Shown here in pieces: positions 53,222 through 61,905 of a stretch of 64,000 bases of DNA. The notes beneath the pieces were generated by a model that worked only from the letters and a program-made list of their open reading frames with translations, was not told the origin of the DNA and ran no database searches. The stretch comes from Aldehydirespirator sp965219165. GTDB taxonomy: Bacteria; Actinomycetota; Acidimicrobiia; Acidimicrobiales; Aldehydirespiratoraceae. The DNA is taken from positions 1,550,001 through 1,614,000 of the forward strand of contig CBDCMW010000002.1 of the NCBI GenBank assembly GCA_965219165.1, read 5' to 3'. The position numbers and the translations under genes were made by a program. Each line of letters starts with the position of its first letter. Position 1 is the first letter of the stretch.

Positions 53222-53710
53222 TCAGGCGAAGGTCTCGTCCAGGGCCTGAACGAGGGTGTTCCACGACAGCGTGGCGCACTTGATGCGCACCGGGAACTTG
53301 ACCACCCCGCGCAGGGCCTCCAGATCCCCGAGCTTCACTTCGCCGGCGCCGTTGCCGCTGCCGGGGTCGTCGTCCAGATCGTCGCCGGTGCCGCCGATCC
53401 CGCTGCCGTGGATGGACATCATCGCCTTGAAGGATCGCACCAGCCGCCGCACCTCGGCCACCGTGCGGCCCTTGACCGCAGTGGACATCATCGACGCCGA
53501 CGACTGGCTGATCGAGCACCCCTGGCCGCCCGTCGACACCTCGACGATCACTCCGTCGCGCACCTCCAGGTAGACGACCACCTCGTCGCCGCACAGAGGG
53601 TTGAAGCCCACCGCCTGGATCGCGGGCGGCACTTCGAGCTCGCCGCGGTTGCGGGGATTCCGATAGTGGTCGAGGATTACCTCGCGGTACAGGTCTTCCA
53701 GCCCGGCCAT
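53222..53710 (-). CDS. sufU: Fe-S scaffold/sulfur-transfer protein SufU
   Basis: The protein has 162 residues. The N-terminal LYREVILDHYRNPRNRGEL is the SufU/NifU signature. Zinc or sulfur ligands are NPLCGDE (about residue 40), GGQGCSISQSSAS (about 65) and RIKCATLSWNTL near the end. SufU accepts sulfur from SufS in Gram-positive bacteria. It follows sufS after 12 bases. Confidence 0.93.
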   Translation of the reverse strand: MAGLEDLYREVILDHYRNPRNRGELEVPPAIQAVGFNPLCGDEVVVYLEVRDGVIVEVSTGGQGCSISQSSASMMSTAVKGRTVAEVRRLVRSFKAMMSIHGSGIGGTGDDLDDDPGSGNGAGEVKLGDLEALRGVVKFPVRIKCATLSWNTLVQALDETFA

Positions 53711-53722
53711 CGCTGCCTCCCG

Positions 53723-54964
53723 CTATCCCGAGAAGAACTCGCCGGCGGCGCCGATCGCGTCGGCGAGGGCGTCGACGTCGGAGGTGTCGTTGTAGACGTA
53801 GAGCGAGGCACGGGCCGTGGCCGGCACCCCGAGGTGGCGCATCAGGGGCTTGGCGCAGTGATGGCCGGCTCGCACGCACACCCCGTGGTGGTCGAGCACC
53901 TGGGACAGGTCGTGGGGATGGATGTCGCGGAAGCTCATCGACAGCACGCCGCCCCGGCAGGCCGGCTCGGCCGGCCCGTGAACCGCGAGGTCCGAGCCGT
54001 AGCGCTCCTCCAGCGTGCGCAGGGCGTAGGCGGTGAGGCTCACCTCGTGCTCGCGCACCCGGTCCATGCCCAGGCCGTCGAGGTACCGCACCGCCTCGCC
54101 GAGGCCCACGATCTCGGCAATGGGCGGGGTTCCGGCCTCGAACTTGTGGGGGATGTGGTTGGGCAGGAAGCCGTCCTTGCGCACGTCCAGGATCATCTCG
54201 CCGCCCCCGAGGAACGGAGGCATCGCCTCCAGCAGCTCAGCTCTGGCCCACAGGACCCCGATCCCGGTGGGCCCGCACATCTTGTGGCCGGTGAAGCCCA
54301 GGAAGTCGGCTCCGAGAGCCTGGACGTCGGTCGGCAGGTGCGGGACGTACTGGGCCGCGTCCACCAGCATCAGCGCCCCGGCGTCGTGGGCGGCGTCGGC
54401 TAGGCGGCGAATCGGGTTGAGCGTGCCCAGCACGTTGCTCATGGCGGTCACGCTCAGGAGCTTGGCCCCGTCGAGGAGCCGGTCCAGGTCGCTGAGATCG
54501 AGCTGACCGTCGGCTCCGACGCCGATCCAGCGCAGCTCGAAGCCCCTCTCGGCCGCCATTATGTGCCAGGGAACGATGTTGGCGTGGTGCTCCATCTCGG
54601 TGATCACCACGGCGTCGCCCGGCCCGAGGTTGGCCCCGCCCCACGATCGGGCCACGAGGTTTATCGCCTCGGTCACGTTCTTGGTGAACACGATCTCGTC
54701 GGCGGACGGAGCGTTCACGAATCGGGCGACGGTGGCACGGGCCGTCTCCATGGCCTCGGTGGCCTGGGCCGCGATCTCGTAGGCGCCCCGGTGGACGTTG
54801 GCGTTGATCGTCTCGTAGTAAGTGTTCATGGCGTCGAGGACGCACCGGGGCTTCTGCGAGGACGCGGCCGAGTCGAGGTAGATGATGGGCCTGCCGTGCA
54901 CCTCCCGCCCCAGGAGGGGGAAGTCCGTCCTCGCGCCCACTCCGAGCCGGTCGCCGCCGGTCAC
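53723..54964 (-). CDS. sufS: Cysteine desulfurase SufS
   Basis: PLP enzyme releasing sulfur from cysteine, 413 residues from the GTG at 54964. Motifs include YLDSAASSQKP, NANVHRGAYEIAAQAT, ITEMEHHANIVPWH, the PLP lysine in GFTGHKMCGPTGIGVLW and the active-site loop VCVRAGHHCAKPLMRHLGV. Longer in-frame starts overlap sufC2. Middle gene of sufC2-sufS-sufU. Confidence 0.95.
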   Translation of the reverse strand: MTGGDRLGVGARTDFPLLGREVHGRPIIYLDSAASSQKPRCVLDAMNTYYETINANVHRGAYEIAAQATEAMETARATVARFVNAPSADEIVFTKNVTEAINLVARSWGGANLGPGDAVVITEMEHHANIVPWHIMAAERGFELRWIGVGADGQLDLSDLDRLLDGAKLLSVTAMSNVLGTLNPIRRLADAAHDAGALMLVDAAQYVPHLPTDVQALGADFLGFTGHKMCGPTGIGVLWARAELLEAMPPFLGGGEMILDVRKDGFLPNHIPHKFEAGTPPIAEIVGLGEAVRYLDGLGMDRVREHEVSLTAYALRTLEERYGSDLAVHGPAEPACRGGVLSMSFRDIHPHDLSQVLDHHGVCVRAGHHCAKPLMRHLGVPATARASLYVYNDTSDVDALADAIGAAGEFFSG

Positions 54965-55001
54965 GACGAGTGTCCTCCGAGCCGGTCGCCGCCGTCGACG
55001 C

Positions 55002-55760
<759 letters not shown>

Positions 55761-55884
55761 GCTTGAGATCCTACGGCCCGACTGCGGCGGGCACTACGGC
55801 CGTCCAAGGCCGTATCCGGCCCGATAGCTTTGCCCTCACACATCGCTCGGCCCTCACGCACAACTTCGGAGGAGAGTCCCCCAC

Positions 55885-57000
55885 GTGAACTTCGCATTCA
55901 CCGACGAGCAGGAACAGCTCAGAGAATTCGTCCGCAGCTTCCTTGAGGAGAAGTCACCGGAGTCCGCGGTGCGTGAGCAGATGGACACCGAACAGGGCTT
56001 CGACCCCGACGTCTGGACCCAGATGTCGGCGCAGATGGGCCTACCCGCCCTGACGATCCCCGAGGCCTATGGCGGCCAGGGCTTCACCTGCGTGGAGCAG
56101 GTGGTCGTGCTCGAGGAGATGGGCCGGGCCCTGTTGTGCGCGCCGTACTTCTCCTCCGCGGTGCTGGCCGCCAACGCGCTGATGCACTGCGGCGACGAGT
56201 CGGCCAAGCACGCCAACCTCGGTGGCATCGCATCGGGCGAGACCCGGGCCACGCTGGCCTTCACCGAGCAGAACGGTCGCTGGGACGAGCCCGGCATCAC
56301 GATGGTGGCGTCACCGGACAACGGCTCATGGCGTCTCGACGGCGTCAAGATGTACGTGCTCGACGGGCATACCGCCAACCTGATCGTCGTTGCGGCCCGC
56401 ACAGCCGGCGGCGTCTCCCTGTTCACGGTGGATCCCGACGCGGCCGGTCTCACCCGCACCCCGCTGTCGACGATGGATCAGACCCGCAAGCAGGCCAAGC
56501 TCACCTTCGAGGGTGTGGAGGCCACGCTCATCGGCGCCGAGGGGCAGGGTTGGCCCGTGCTGGAGACCGTGCTCGACCTGGCCGCGGTGGCCCTGGCGGC
56601 CGAGCAGGTGGGCGGGGCGCAGCGCTGCTTGGACATGTCCGTGGAGTACGCCAAGGTCCGCGTGCAGTTCGGCCGGCCCATCGGCTCGTTCCAGGCGATC
56701 AAGCACAAGTGCGCCGACATGCTCTTGGAGGTCGAGTCAGCCAAGTCCGCCGCCTACTACGCGGGCTGGTGCGCGGCCGAGATGAACGACGAGCTGCCTC
56801 AGGTTGCGTCGCTGGCCAAGAGCTATTGCTCGGAGGCCTACTTTCACGCCGCGGCCGAGAACATCCAGATCCATGGCGGCATCGGCTTCACCTGGGAGCA
56901 CCCAGCGCACCTCTACTTCAAACGGGCCAAGAGCTCAGAGCTCCTCTTCGGCGACCCCACCTACCACCGGGAGCTGATGGCCCAGCGCATCGGCCTCTAG
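55885..57000 (+). CDS. Acyl-CoA dehydrogenase family protein
   Basis: Flavoprotein, 371 residues, GTG start with GGAGGAGAG upstream. N-terminal MNFAFTDEQEQLREFVRSFL is typical. FAD/substrate region: LAFTEQNGRWDEPGI and GVKMYVLDGHTANLIVVAA. C-terminal: RVQFGRPIGSFQAIKHKCAD, IQIHGGIGFTWEHPAHLYFK and LLFGDPTYHRE. It oxidises an acyl-CoA thioester; the chain type is not predictable here. The TAG stop lies in a CTAGAGGCCGAGCG sequence. Confidence 0.93.
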   Translation: MNFAFTDEQEQLREFVRSFLEEKSPESAVREQMDTEQGFDPDVWTQMSAQMGLPALTIPEAYGGQGFTCVEQVVVLEEMGRALLCAPYFSSAVLAANALMHCGDESAKHANLGGIASGETRATLAFTEQNGRWDEPGITMVASPDNGSWRLDGVKMYVLDGHTANLIVVAARTAGGVSLFTVDPDAAGLTRTPLSTMDQTRKQAKLTFEGVEATLIGAEGQGWPVLETVLDLAAVALAAEQVGGAQRCLDMSVEYAKVRVQFGRPIGSFQAIKHKCADMLLEVESAKSAAYYAGWCAAEMNDELPQVASLAKSYCSEAYFHAAAENIQIHGGIGFTWEHPAHLYFKRAKSSELLFGDPTYHRELMAQRIGL

Positions 57001-57062
57001 AGGCCGAGCGTGCGAGGCCGTGGCCCGAGCGGCCCGTGAGCGCAGCGAACAAGAGCGGGAAA
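56997..57062 (+). repeat. Dispersed gene-end repeat, copy E (short middle)
   Basis: CTAGAGGCCGAGCG overlaps the acyl-CoA dehydrogenase stop and joins almost directly to GAGGCCGTGGCCCGAGCGG, without the variable middle of copies A-D. It ends GAGCGGGAAA. Confidence 0.85.
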
Positions 57063-57133
57063 GAAGATGCCTCGGCGCGAGGCGCTGACCGCCTCTCCGA
57101 GCGCGTTCTTGGCAGATCGCGCGGGTAGGCGCG

Positions 57134-57598
57134 GTGATCTGGCTGATCGCAGCCGTCGGCGCGGTCGCCGTGGTGGTGATCGCCTTCGTCTCGGTGGGGG
57201 TGGCGGTCGGGCGCCTGGAGCAGGAGACCGTCCCGTCGGTGTACCGGCTGTCCGATGCTGTCGACTATGTGGCTGATCGCTTGCCCGGCGAAGTGACCGC
57301 CAGGGTGAGCTACGAGGACGTCGGGGCGGTGCTCGGCTGGCATCTCGACTGGTTCGCCGCGGTCGGCCTCGCTACCTCGCACGGCTTGGAGCTGGGCGAT
57401 CCGGCGGTGGCTGTCGACGACATGGCCGTGGCCGACACCGACGCGGCGTTCGATGCCGTGGTGGCCCGATCTTTGGAGGAGGGAGGCCCCGACCCGGTGG
57501 ACGTGGTCTGCATCCTCGAGGCTCAGCTGTCCTATCTGGCCGAGATCGGCGCTCTCAGCGCGGGCGAGCCGCCTGCGCAGAGGCCGAGCGGCCCGTGA
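57134..57598 (+). CDS. Hypothetical membrane-anchored protein
   Basis: The protein has 154 residues with a GTG start. It has one N-terminal membrane helix (LIAAVGAVAVVVIAFVSVGV) and an acidic cytoplasmic or periplasmic part with LDWFAAVGLATSHGLELGD. The last residues (AQRPSGP) and the TGA stop come from repeat copy F, so the original C-terminus may have been altered. Family not recognised. Confidence 0.6.
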   Translation: MIWLIAAVGAVAVVVIAFVSVGVAVGRLEQETVPSVYRLSDAVDYVADRLPGEVTARVSYEDVGAVLGWHLDWFAAVGLATSHGLELGDPAVAVDDMAVADTDAAFDAVVARSLEEGGPDPVDVVCILEAQLSYLAEIGALSAGEPPAQRPSGP

Positions 57599-57617
57599 GC
57601 GCAGCGAACAAGAGCGG
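57578..57617 (+). repeat. Dispersed gene-end repeat, copy F (internally deleted)
   Basis: CAGAGGCCGAGCGG is joined straight to CCCGTGAGCGCAGCGAACAA and GAGCGG. It looks like a recombination between the two GAGCGG blocks of a longer copy. It supplies the stop codon of the upstream gene. Confidence 0.8.
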
Positions 57618-57699
57618 ACAACATATGAGAGACGCAGCGGTCCGCCGCCGAAAGCGTGGCGCGGCCCCGGCGCGTGTGATTGACTGGTACCACCAAGGG

Positions 57700-57950
57700 A
57701 AAGGAGGTGGTCCAACTGAGTCCTAAACGCTTTGTGACCTTGGAGGTGGCTGGCCGCTAGCTACGGCAAGCTGGACCGACTGGCGAATCCCCGCCAGCTC
57801 CACCCCCGGACCCGAGTCGCCGGACTTAGTCACATCCGGCTCGGTGTGAGTGGCCGTCTCGGCGGCCCTGAGTGCCATGAGGCTCGATCGGGATTTCCGG
57901 CAACCATCGATTCAGTGGGGCGGGCTCGGAAGTCCGGGTCCGCCCCACTG
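57700..57950 (+). promoter_or_regulatory. Candidate leader: extended Shine-Dalgarno, 14-codon ORF, hairpins
   Basis: AAAGGAGGTGGTCC (57700-57713) can pair over 14 bases with the 3' end of 16S rRNA, with one G-U. Two bases later CTG (57716) opens a short ORF, SPKRFVTLEVAGR then TAG at 57760, if CTG serves as start. CTGGCG and CGCCAG flank a six-base loop shortly after. Then CAGTGGGGCGG (57913-57923) and CCGCCCCACTG (57940-57950) form a perfect 11-bp stem with a 16-base loop, 33 bases before the hydrolase ATG. No U-tract follows. An attenuation role is inference. Confidence 0.45.
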
Positions 57951-57982
57951 CGCGCCTACGGGGCCGAGGTACGGTGGCCCGG

Positions 57983-58774
57983 ATGGACAGTAGGTTCGTC
58001 GTCGACTCGAACATCCTTACGGCTCACCTCGCCCGCCCGGCCCGGCCGGCGGCGGTGCAGCCGGCCGCCGTGATCGTCCACGGCTTCCCAACCGAGCCCG
58101 GCGGGGGCATCAACTCCACGCTGACCATGCCCGCCCTCGCCGACCTGATCGCCGCGGAGACGGGCTTCGCCGTCCTGACGTTCGCGTCGAGGGGAGTGGC
58201 CGGATCCTCGGGAGACTTCTCGCTCGACGGCTGGAGACGCGACCTGGCCGGTGCAGTCGACTTCCTGGCGTCGGAGGTGCCGTGTGCCGGCGTCTGGCTG
58301 ATCGGCTTCGGAACCGGCGGCGCGTTGGCCGTCGTAGTGGCCAGTCGCGATGAGCGGGTACGGGGCGTCGCGGCAGTGGCCGCGCCGGCCGATTTCGAGG
58401 ACTGGGCCCGCAACCCTCGCAAGCTGCTGGTGTGGGCCCGGGAGGTCGGCGTGGTGCGGGATCCAGAATTCCCCCAGCGGTTCGACCGGTGGGCTGCGGA
58501 GATTCGGGCCGTGCGCGCCGTCGAGGCGGCCGAGTCGCTCGGGGACCGGTCGCTGCTGGTGCTCCACGGCAGTGACGACGAGACCGTTCCGGTGTTCGAC
58601 GCCCGCGTCCTCGCCGACGCGCATACCGGTGCCGATCTGCGGGTCATCAGCGGGGCCGCGCACCATCTGCGCCACGATCCCAGGGCCGTGGCCGTGCTGC
58701 TCGGCTGGCTCGAGCGCCAGCGCCAGTCGCTGCTGGCTGGAGGCCGAGCGGATAACGGGAACGCCGACTCCTAG
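57983..58774 (+). CDS. Alpha/beta hydrolase
   Basis: The protein has 263 residues from the ATG at 57983; a GTG three codons earlier is possible. Oxyanion-type IVHGFPTEPGGG is near residue 30. The nucleophile-elbow region is LIGFGTGGALA, with Gly in the usual Ser position (G-x-G-x-G), so the catalytic serine is doubtful. Asp in LVLHGSDDETVP and His in SGAAHHLRHDP complete the typical triad positions. The last residues (GRADNGNADS) and the TAG are encoded by the repeat that follows. Confidence 0.75.
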   Translation: MDSRFVVDSNILTAHLARPARPAAVQPAAVIVHGFPTEPGGGINSTLTMPALADLIAAETGFAVLTFASRGVAGSSGDFSLDGWRRDLAGAVDFLASEVPCAGVWLIGFGTGGALAVVVASRDERVRGVAAVAAPADFEDWARNPRKLLVWAREVGVVRDPEFPQRFDRWAAEIRAVRAVEAAESLGDRSLLVLHGSDDETVPVFDARVLADAHTGADLRVISGAAHHLRHDPRAVAVLLGWLERQRQSLLAGGRADNGNADS

Positions 58775-58832
58775 AGGCCGAGCGGATAACGGGAACGCCG
58801 ACTCCTAGAGGCCGAGCGGATAACGGGAACGA
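58740..58832 (+). repeat. Dispersed gene-end repeat left end, three 34-bp tandem copies (copy G)
   Basis: GAGGCCGAGCGG with GATAACGGGAACGCCGACTC is repeated at 58741, 58775 and 58809; the third copy decays after GGGAACG. The first copy encodes the end of the hydrolase and its stop. Confidence 0.9.
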
Positions 58833-58893
58833 CAGTCCGAACAGCAACGGGCACGACAGCTCGAACGGCAACTCCTAGCGCGGCAGCCCCTGC

Positions 58894-60123
58894 TCAGTGA
58901 CCGTTGTCGAGGGGCAGCGTGATGGTGAACTGGGCTCCGTAGCCCTCCCGGGAGGTCACGCTCACGTCGCCGCCGTGGTTCAGAGCCACATGGCGCACGA
59001 TGGACAGCCCCAACCCTGTGCCCCCCGTATTGCGGCTGCGAGCCCGGTCGACGCGGTAGAAACGCTCGAAGATGCGGGACCGTTCCGTGGCCGGAATGCC
59101 GATCCCCTCGTCGGTCACCGACACGGTCAGAGTGCTCTGGTCGGCCTCGACCCCGACATCGACCCGGCCACCGGGCTCGCTGAACTTCACGGCGTTGTCG
59201 AGCAGATTGAACACGGCCGACTCGAGATGCAGCCGAGACCCTCGTACCGGCACGATGTCGGTGTCGGTCGACACGATCACCTTGATGTCCCGTTGCTCGG
59301 CAGTCTCGGAGATCCGGTCGGCGGCCGCGGCGACGACGGCACCGATGTCGACCTGGTCGTCTGGGCGGCCGCTCTCGTCCTCCAGCAGGGCCAGGGTAAG
59401 CAGGTCGTCGATGGTGTTGGCCACGCGCTGGATCTCTATCTGCATGCGCCCTGCGAGACGGGCGGCCACTTCCGGCTGGGAGTCGACCGCCAGCGAGTCC
59501 GCCAGCAGGCTCAGCGCGCCGATCGGCGTCTTCAGCTCGTGGCTCACGTTGGCGACGAAGTCGCGCCGCACGGACTCGATGCGGTGATGCTCGGTGATGT
59601 CGTGCACCAGCGCGACCGCTCCGAGCGTCTCGCCCTGGCGCTCGACCGGGCCGGCCTCCACCTCGTAGCTTCGGCGGGGCTCGGCGTGCAGGTCGACATT
59701 GGTCGTCACCCGTTCGCCTGTGCGTGCCCTCTCGAGCAGTTCCTTGATCACCCCGGCCACGAGAGCCTCGCCGTGACGGGCCTGCAGGAGCACGCTCGCG
59801 GCCGTGTTGCAGGCCACCACGTGTCCGCTGCGGTCGCACACGACGATCCCCGACCGCAGCGAGTCCAGGCTTGCTTCGAGCCGTTGCGCTGCCGTCTCGG
59901 CGGACAGCTTGTCGGCCTCGGCAAGATCCAGGCGCCTCTGAGCGTCTTCGACGGCGCGGCGGACCGACAATCGGCGGCCGCGGGTCGCCCGGCCGATCGA
60001 ATCCTGGCCGTGGAGCGGCGCGCCATGCTGTCTCATCCACCGACGAAGCCGGGCCCGGTCCACGGCGATGCCCGCGATTGCACCGCCCATCACCAGCAGC
60101 ACTCCGATGATGAGCGTGGTCAT
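58894..60123 (-). CDS. Sensor histidine kinase, SenX3/PhoR type
   Basis: The protein has 409 residues. N-terminal membrane helix (LIIGVLLVMGGAIAGIAV), then a PAS-like domain (LRSGIVVCDRSGHVVACNTA). The phosphoacceptor His195 is in DFVANVSHELKTPIGALSLL. The ATPase domain has FNLLDNAVKFSEP, VTDEGIGIP, FERFYRVDRARSRNTGGTGL and GLSIVRH. A phosphate-sensing role follows from phoU and pst next door; its response regulator is not in the window. Confidence 0.9.
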   Translation of the reverse strand: MTTLIIGVLLVMGGAIAGIAVDRARLRRWMRQHGAPLHGQDSIGRATRGRRLSVRRAVEDAQRRLDLAEADKLSAETAAQRLEASLDSLRSGIVVCDRSGHVVACNTAASVLLQARHGEALVAGVIKELLERARTGERVTTNVDLHAEPRRSYEVEAGPVERQGETLGAVALVHDITEHHRIESVRRDFVANVSHELKTPIGALSLLADSLAVDSQPEVAARLAGRMQIEIQRVANTIDDLLTLALLEDESGRPDDQVDIGAVVAAAADRISETAEQRDIKVIVSTDTDIVPVRGSRLHLESAVFNLLDNAVKFSEPGGRVDVGVEADQSTLTVSVTDEGIGIPATERSRIFERFYRVDRARSRNTGGTGLGLSIVRHVALNHGGDVSVTSREGYGAQFTITLPLDNGH

Positions 60124-60183
60124 CGCAGGGCGACTCTACTCGGGCTCGACTCTGACGATTAGGGGCCGCTTCATCGGACGGCT

Positions 60184-60945
60184 CTATTCGGCCTTGTCGT
60201 CGCCGTTGGTGGACATCTCCGCCGGGTCGGCTGCCAGTTCATGAATCGTCGGCTCTTCGCGGAGTCGGTGTCGGGCCATTCCGGCCCGCCACGGCATCAC
60301 GCCCGAAACCATGTAGCGGACCCGATCGCTGATGTTCACGGCATGGTCACCGATGCGCTCGTAGTAGCGGGCTATCAGAGCCAGCTGCACGGACGGCTGG
60401 ATGTCGAGATCGTGTGTGCGGCTCGACTCGAGGAGGGTCTTGACGAAGGTGCGGTGCAGGCTGTCGAGCCGGTCGTCGATGTCGTCAAGGGCACCGGCCA
60501 AGGCAGCGTCGTGTTCGGAGTAGGAGTCCACCGACAACCGGATCAGCCGGATCGCCTCCTCGTTCATTTCCGCAATGAGGCCGCGCAGCCTGGGGGGCAG
60601 CTCGGTGGGGAACATCCGGCGGGCGCCCTTGCAGATGTTGCAGGCCAGACCTCCGGTCCGCTCGAGCTCGCCGGTGATCCACATGGCAGCCAGAATCTGG
60701 CGGAGGTCGCCGGCCATGGGCTGTTGCAGCGCCAGCAGGCTCTGGCACTTCTCCTCGACCTCTATGGCGGCTACGTCGATGTGATCGTCGTCGTCGATGA
60801 TCTGTTGGGCCTCGACCAGGTCGTACTTCAACAAGGCGTCGGTGGCCCTCGCCACGGCGTCGCTTGCCCGGGCCGCCAGCTGGACAATCATGTCGCTGAT
60901 CTCGTCGATCTCGGCGTGGAACGTCCTGCGGATCTGCTCGGTCAC
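60184..60945 (-). CDS. phoU: Phosphate-signalling regulator PhoU
   Basis: The protein has 253 residues, GTG start at 60945. Two PhoU three-helix repeats: FHAEIDEISDMIVQLAARAS with VEEKCQSLLALQQPMAGDLR, and a second with LIRLSVDSYSEHD and YYERIGDHAVNISDRVRYMV. PhoU links Pst activity with the sensor kinase. The C-terminal about 40 residues are extra and charged. Upstream are two 35-bp duplications of its own start. Confidence 0.93.
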   Translation of the reverse strand: MTEQIRRTFHAEIDEISDMIVQLAARASDAVARATDALLKYDLVEAQQIIDDDDHIDVAAIEVEEKCQSLLALQQPMAGDLRQILAAMWITGELERTGGLACNICKGARRMFPTELPPRLRGLIAEMNEEAIRLIRLSVDSYSEHDAALAGALDDIDDRLDSLHRTFVKTLLESSRTHDLDIQPSVQLALIARYYERIGDHAVNISDRVRYMVSGVMPWRAGMARHRLREEPTIHELAADPAEMSTNGDDKAE

Positions 60946-61015
60946 GGCAGGGTCTCCAGTTCGCGGGTCTGCTCGGTCATTCGGGGGTCCCCAGCTCGCG
61001 GGTCTGCTCGGTCAT
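60942..61015 (-). repeat. 35-bp tandem duplication of the phoU start with two mini-ORFs
   Basis: Minus-strand starts lie at 61015, 60980 and 60945, exactly 35 bases apart. The first two open 12-codon ORFs, MTEQTRELGTPE and MTEQTRELETLP. The first ends by ATGA overlap with the second, and the second ends by GTGA overlap with phoU, whose own start reads MTEQIRRTF. The first start is 10 bases after the pstB stop. Copies differ at a few bases, so this duplication is older than that at mreC/mreD. Confidence 0.85.
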
Positions 61016-61025
61016 ACTTGTGCCC

Positions 61026-61898
61026 TCAGCCGAATCGTCCGGTGACGTAGTTCTCGGTCCGCTCGTCGGAGGGATTGGAGAAGATCTTCTGGGTGGTGGC
61101 CACCTCTACGAGGATGCCGGTGCGGGTGTCGTTCTGGGAGTGGGCGTCCGCCGTGAAGAAGGCGGTGGTGTCGCTGACCCTGGCCGCCTGCTGCATGTTG
61201 TGGGTCACGATCATGATCGTGTAGTCCTGCTTGATCTCCTGCATCAGGTCCTCGATGCGGGCCGTGGCGATGGGGTCGAGCGCCGAGCACGGTTCGTCCA
61301 TCAGCAGCACGTCGGGGTCTACGGCGATGGCCCGGGCGATGCAGAGGCGCTGTTGCTGGCCGCCCGAAAGCCCGAACGCGGAGTCCTTCATGCGGTCGCT
61401 CACCTCCTCCCACAGGGCCGCCTTGCGCAGGGAGTTCTCCACGATGTCGTCGAGTCCCTTCTTCTGGCCGGCCACCCTCGGCCCGTAGGCGACGTTGTCG
61501 TAGATCGACTTCGGGAACGGGTTCGGCTTCTGGAACACCATGCCGATGCGACGCCGTACCTCCACCGCGTCTACCTTCTCGTGGTAGAGGTTCACCCCGC
61601 GGTAGGTGATGGTGCCGGTGACTCGGGCGCCCCGGATGAGGTCGTTCATGCGGTTGTAGCACCGCAGGACTGTGGACTTGCCGCAGCCCGAGGGGCCGAT
61701 GAGGGCCATGATCTCGTTCTTGTGGACGTCGAAAGTCACGTCGCGGACGGCCCGGAAGTCGCCGTAGTACACGTTGACGTCCCGGGAACGGAACACAACA
61801 TCTCGCTCGGTCGCCAGCGACGGCATCGCTGCGACCGGCTGAGAATCGCTCCCGGCGGTGACGGGGCGATCGATCAGCGTCTCGGCGTGGTCGGGCAT
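61026..61898 (-). CDS. pstB: Phosphate ABC transporter ATP-binding protein PstB
   Basis: The protein has 290 residues with a lead of about 35 before the ABC domain. Walker A is IGPSGCGKSTVLRC, the phosphate-type segment is VYYGDFRAVRDVTFDVHKNE, the Q-loop is VFQKPNPFPKSIYDNV, the signature is LSGGQQQRLCIARAIA, and Walker B is VLLMDEPCSALDPI. It drives phosphate import with PstA and PstC. Confidence 0.96.
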   Translation of the reverse strand: MPDHAETLIDRPVTAGSDSQPVAAMPSLATERDVVFRSRDVNVYYGDFRAVRDVTFDVHKNEIMALIGPSGCGKSTVLRCYNRMNDLIRGARVTGTITYRGVNLYHEKVDAVEVRRRIGMVFQKPNPFPKSIYDNVAYGPRVAGQKKGLDDIVENSLRKAALWEEVSDRMKDSAFGLSGGQQQRLCIARAIAVDPDVLLMDEPCSALDPIATARIEDLMQEIKQDYTIMIVTHNMQQAARVSDTTAFFTADAHSQNDTRTGILVEVATTQKIFSNPSDERTENYVTGRFG

Positions 61899-61905
61899 CG
61901 GTGGG

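Noticed and set aside
58740..58832. CRISPR or rho-independent terminator array
   Set aside because: Three contiguous 34-bp copies without spacers. They are copies of the left end of the dispersed repeat and have no stem with a U-tract.
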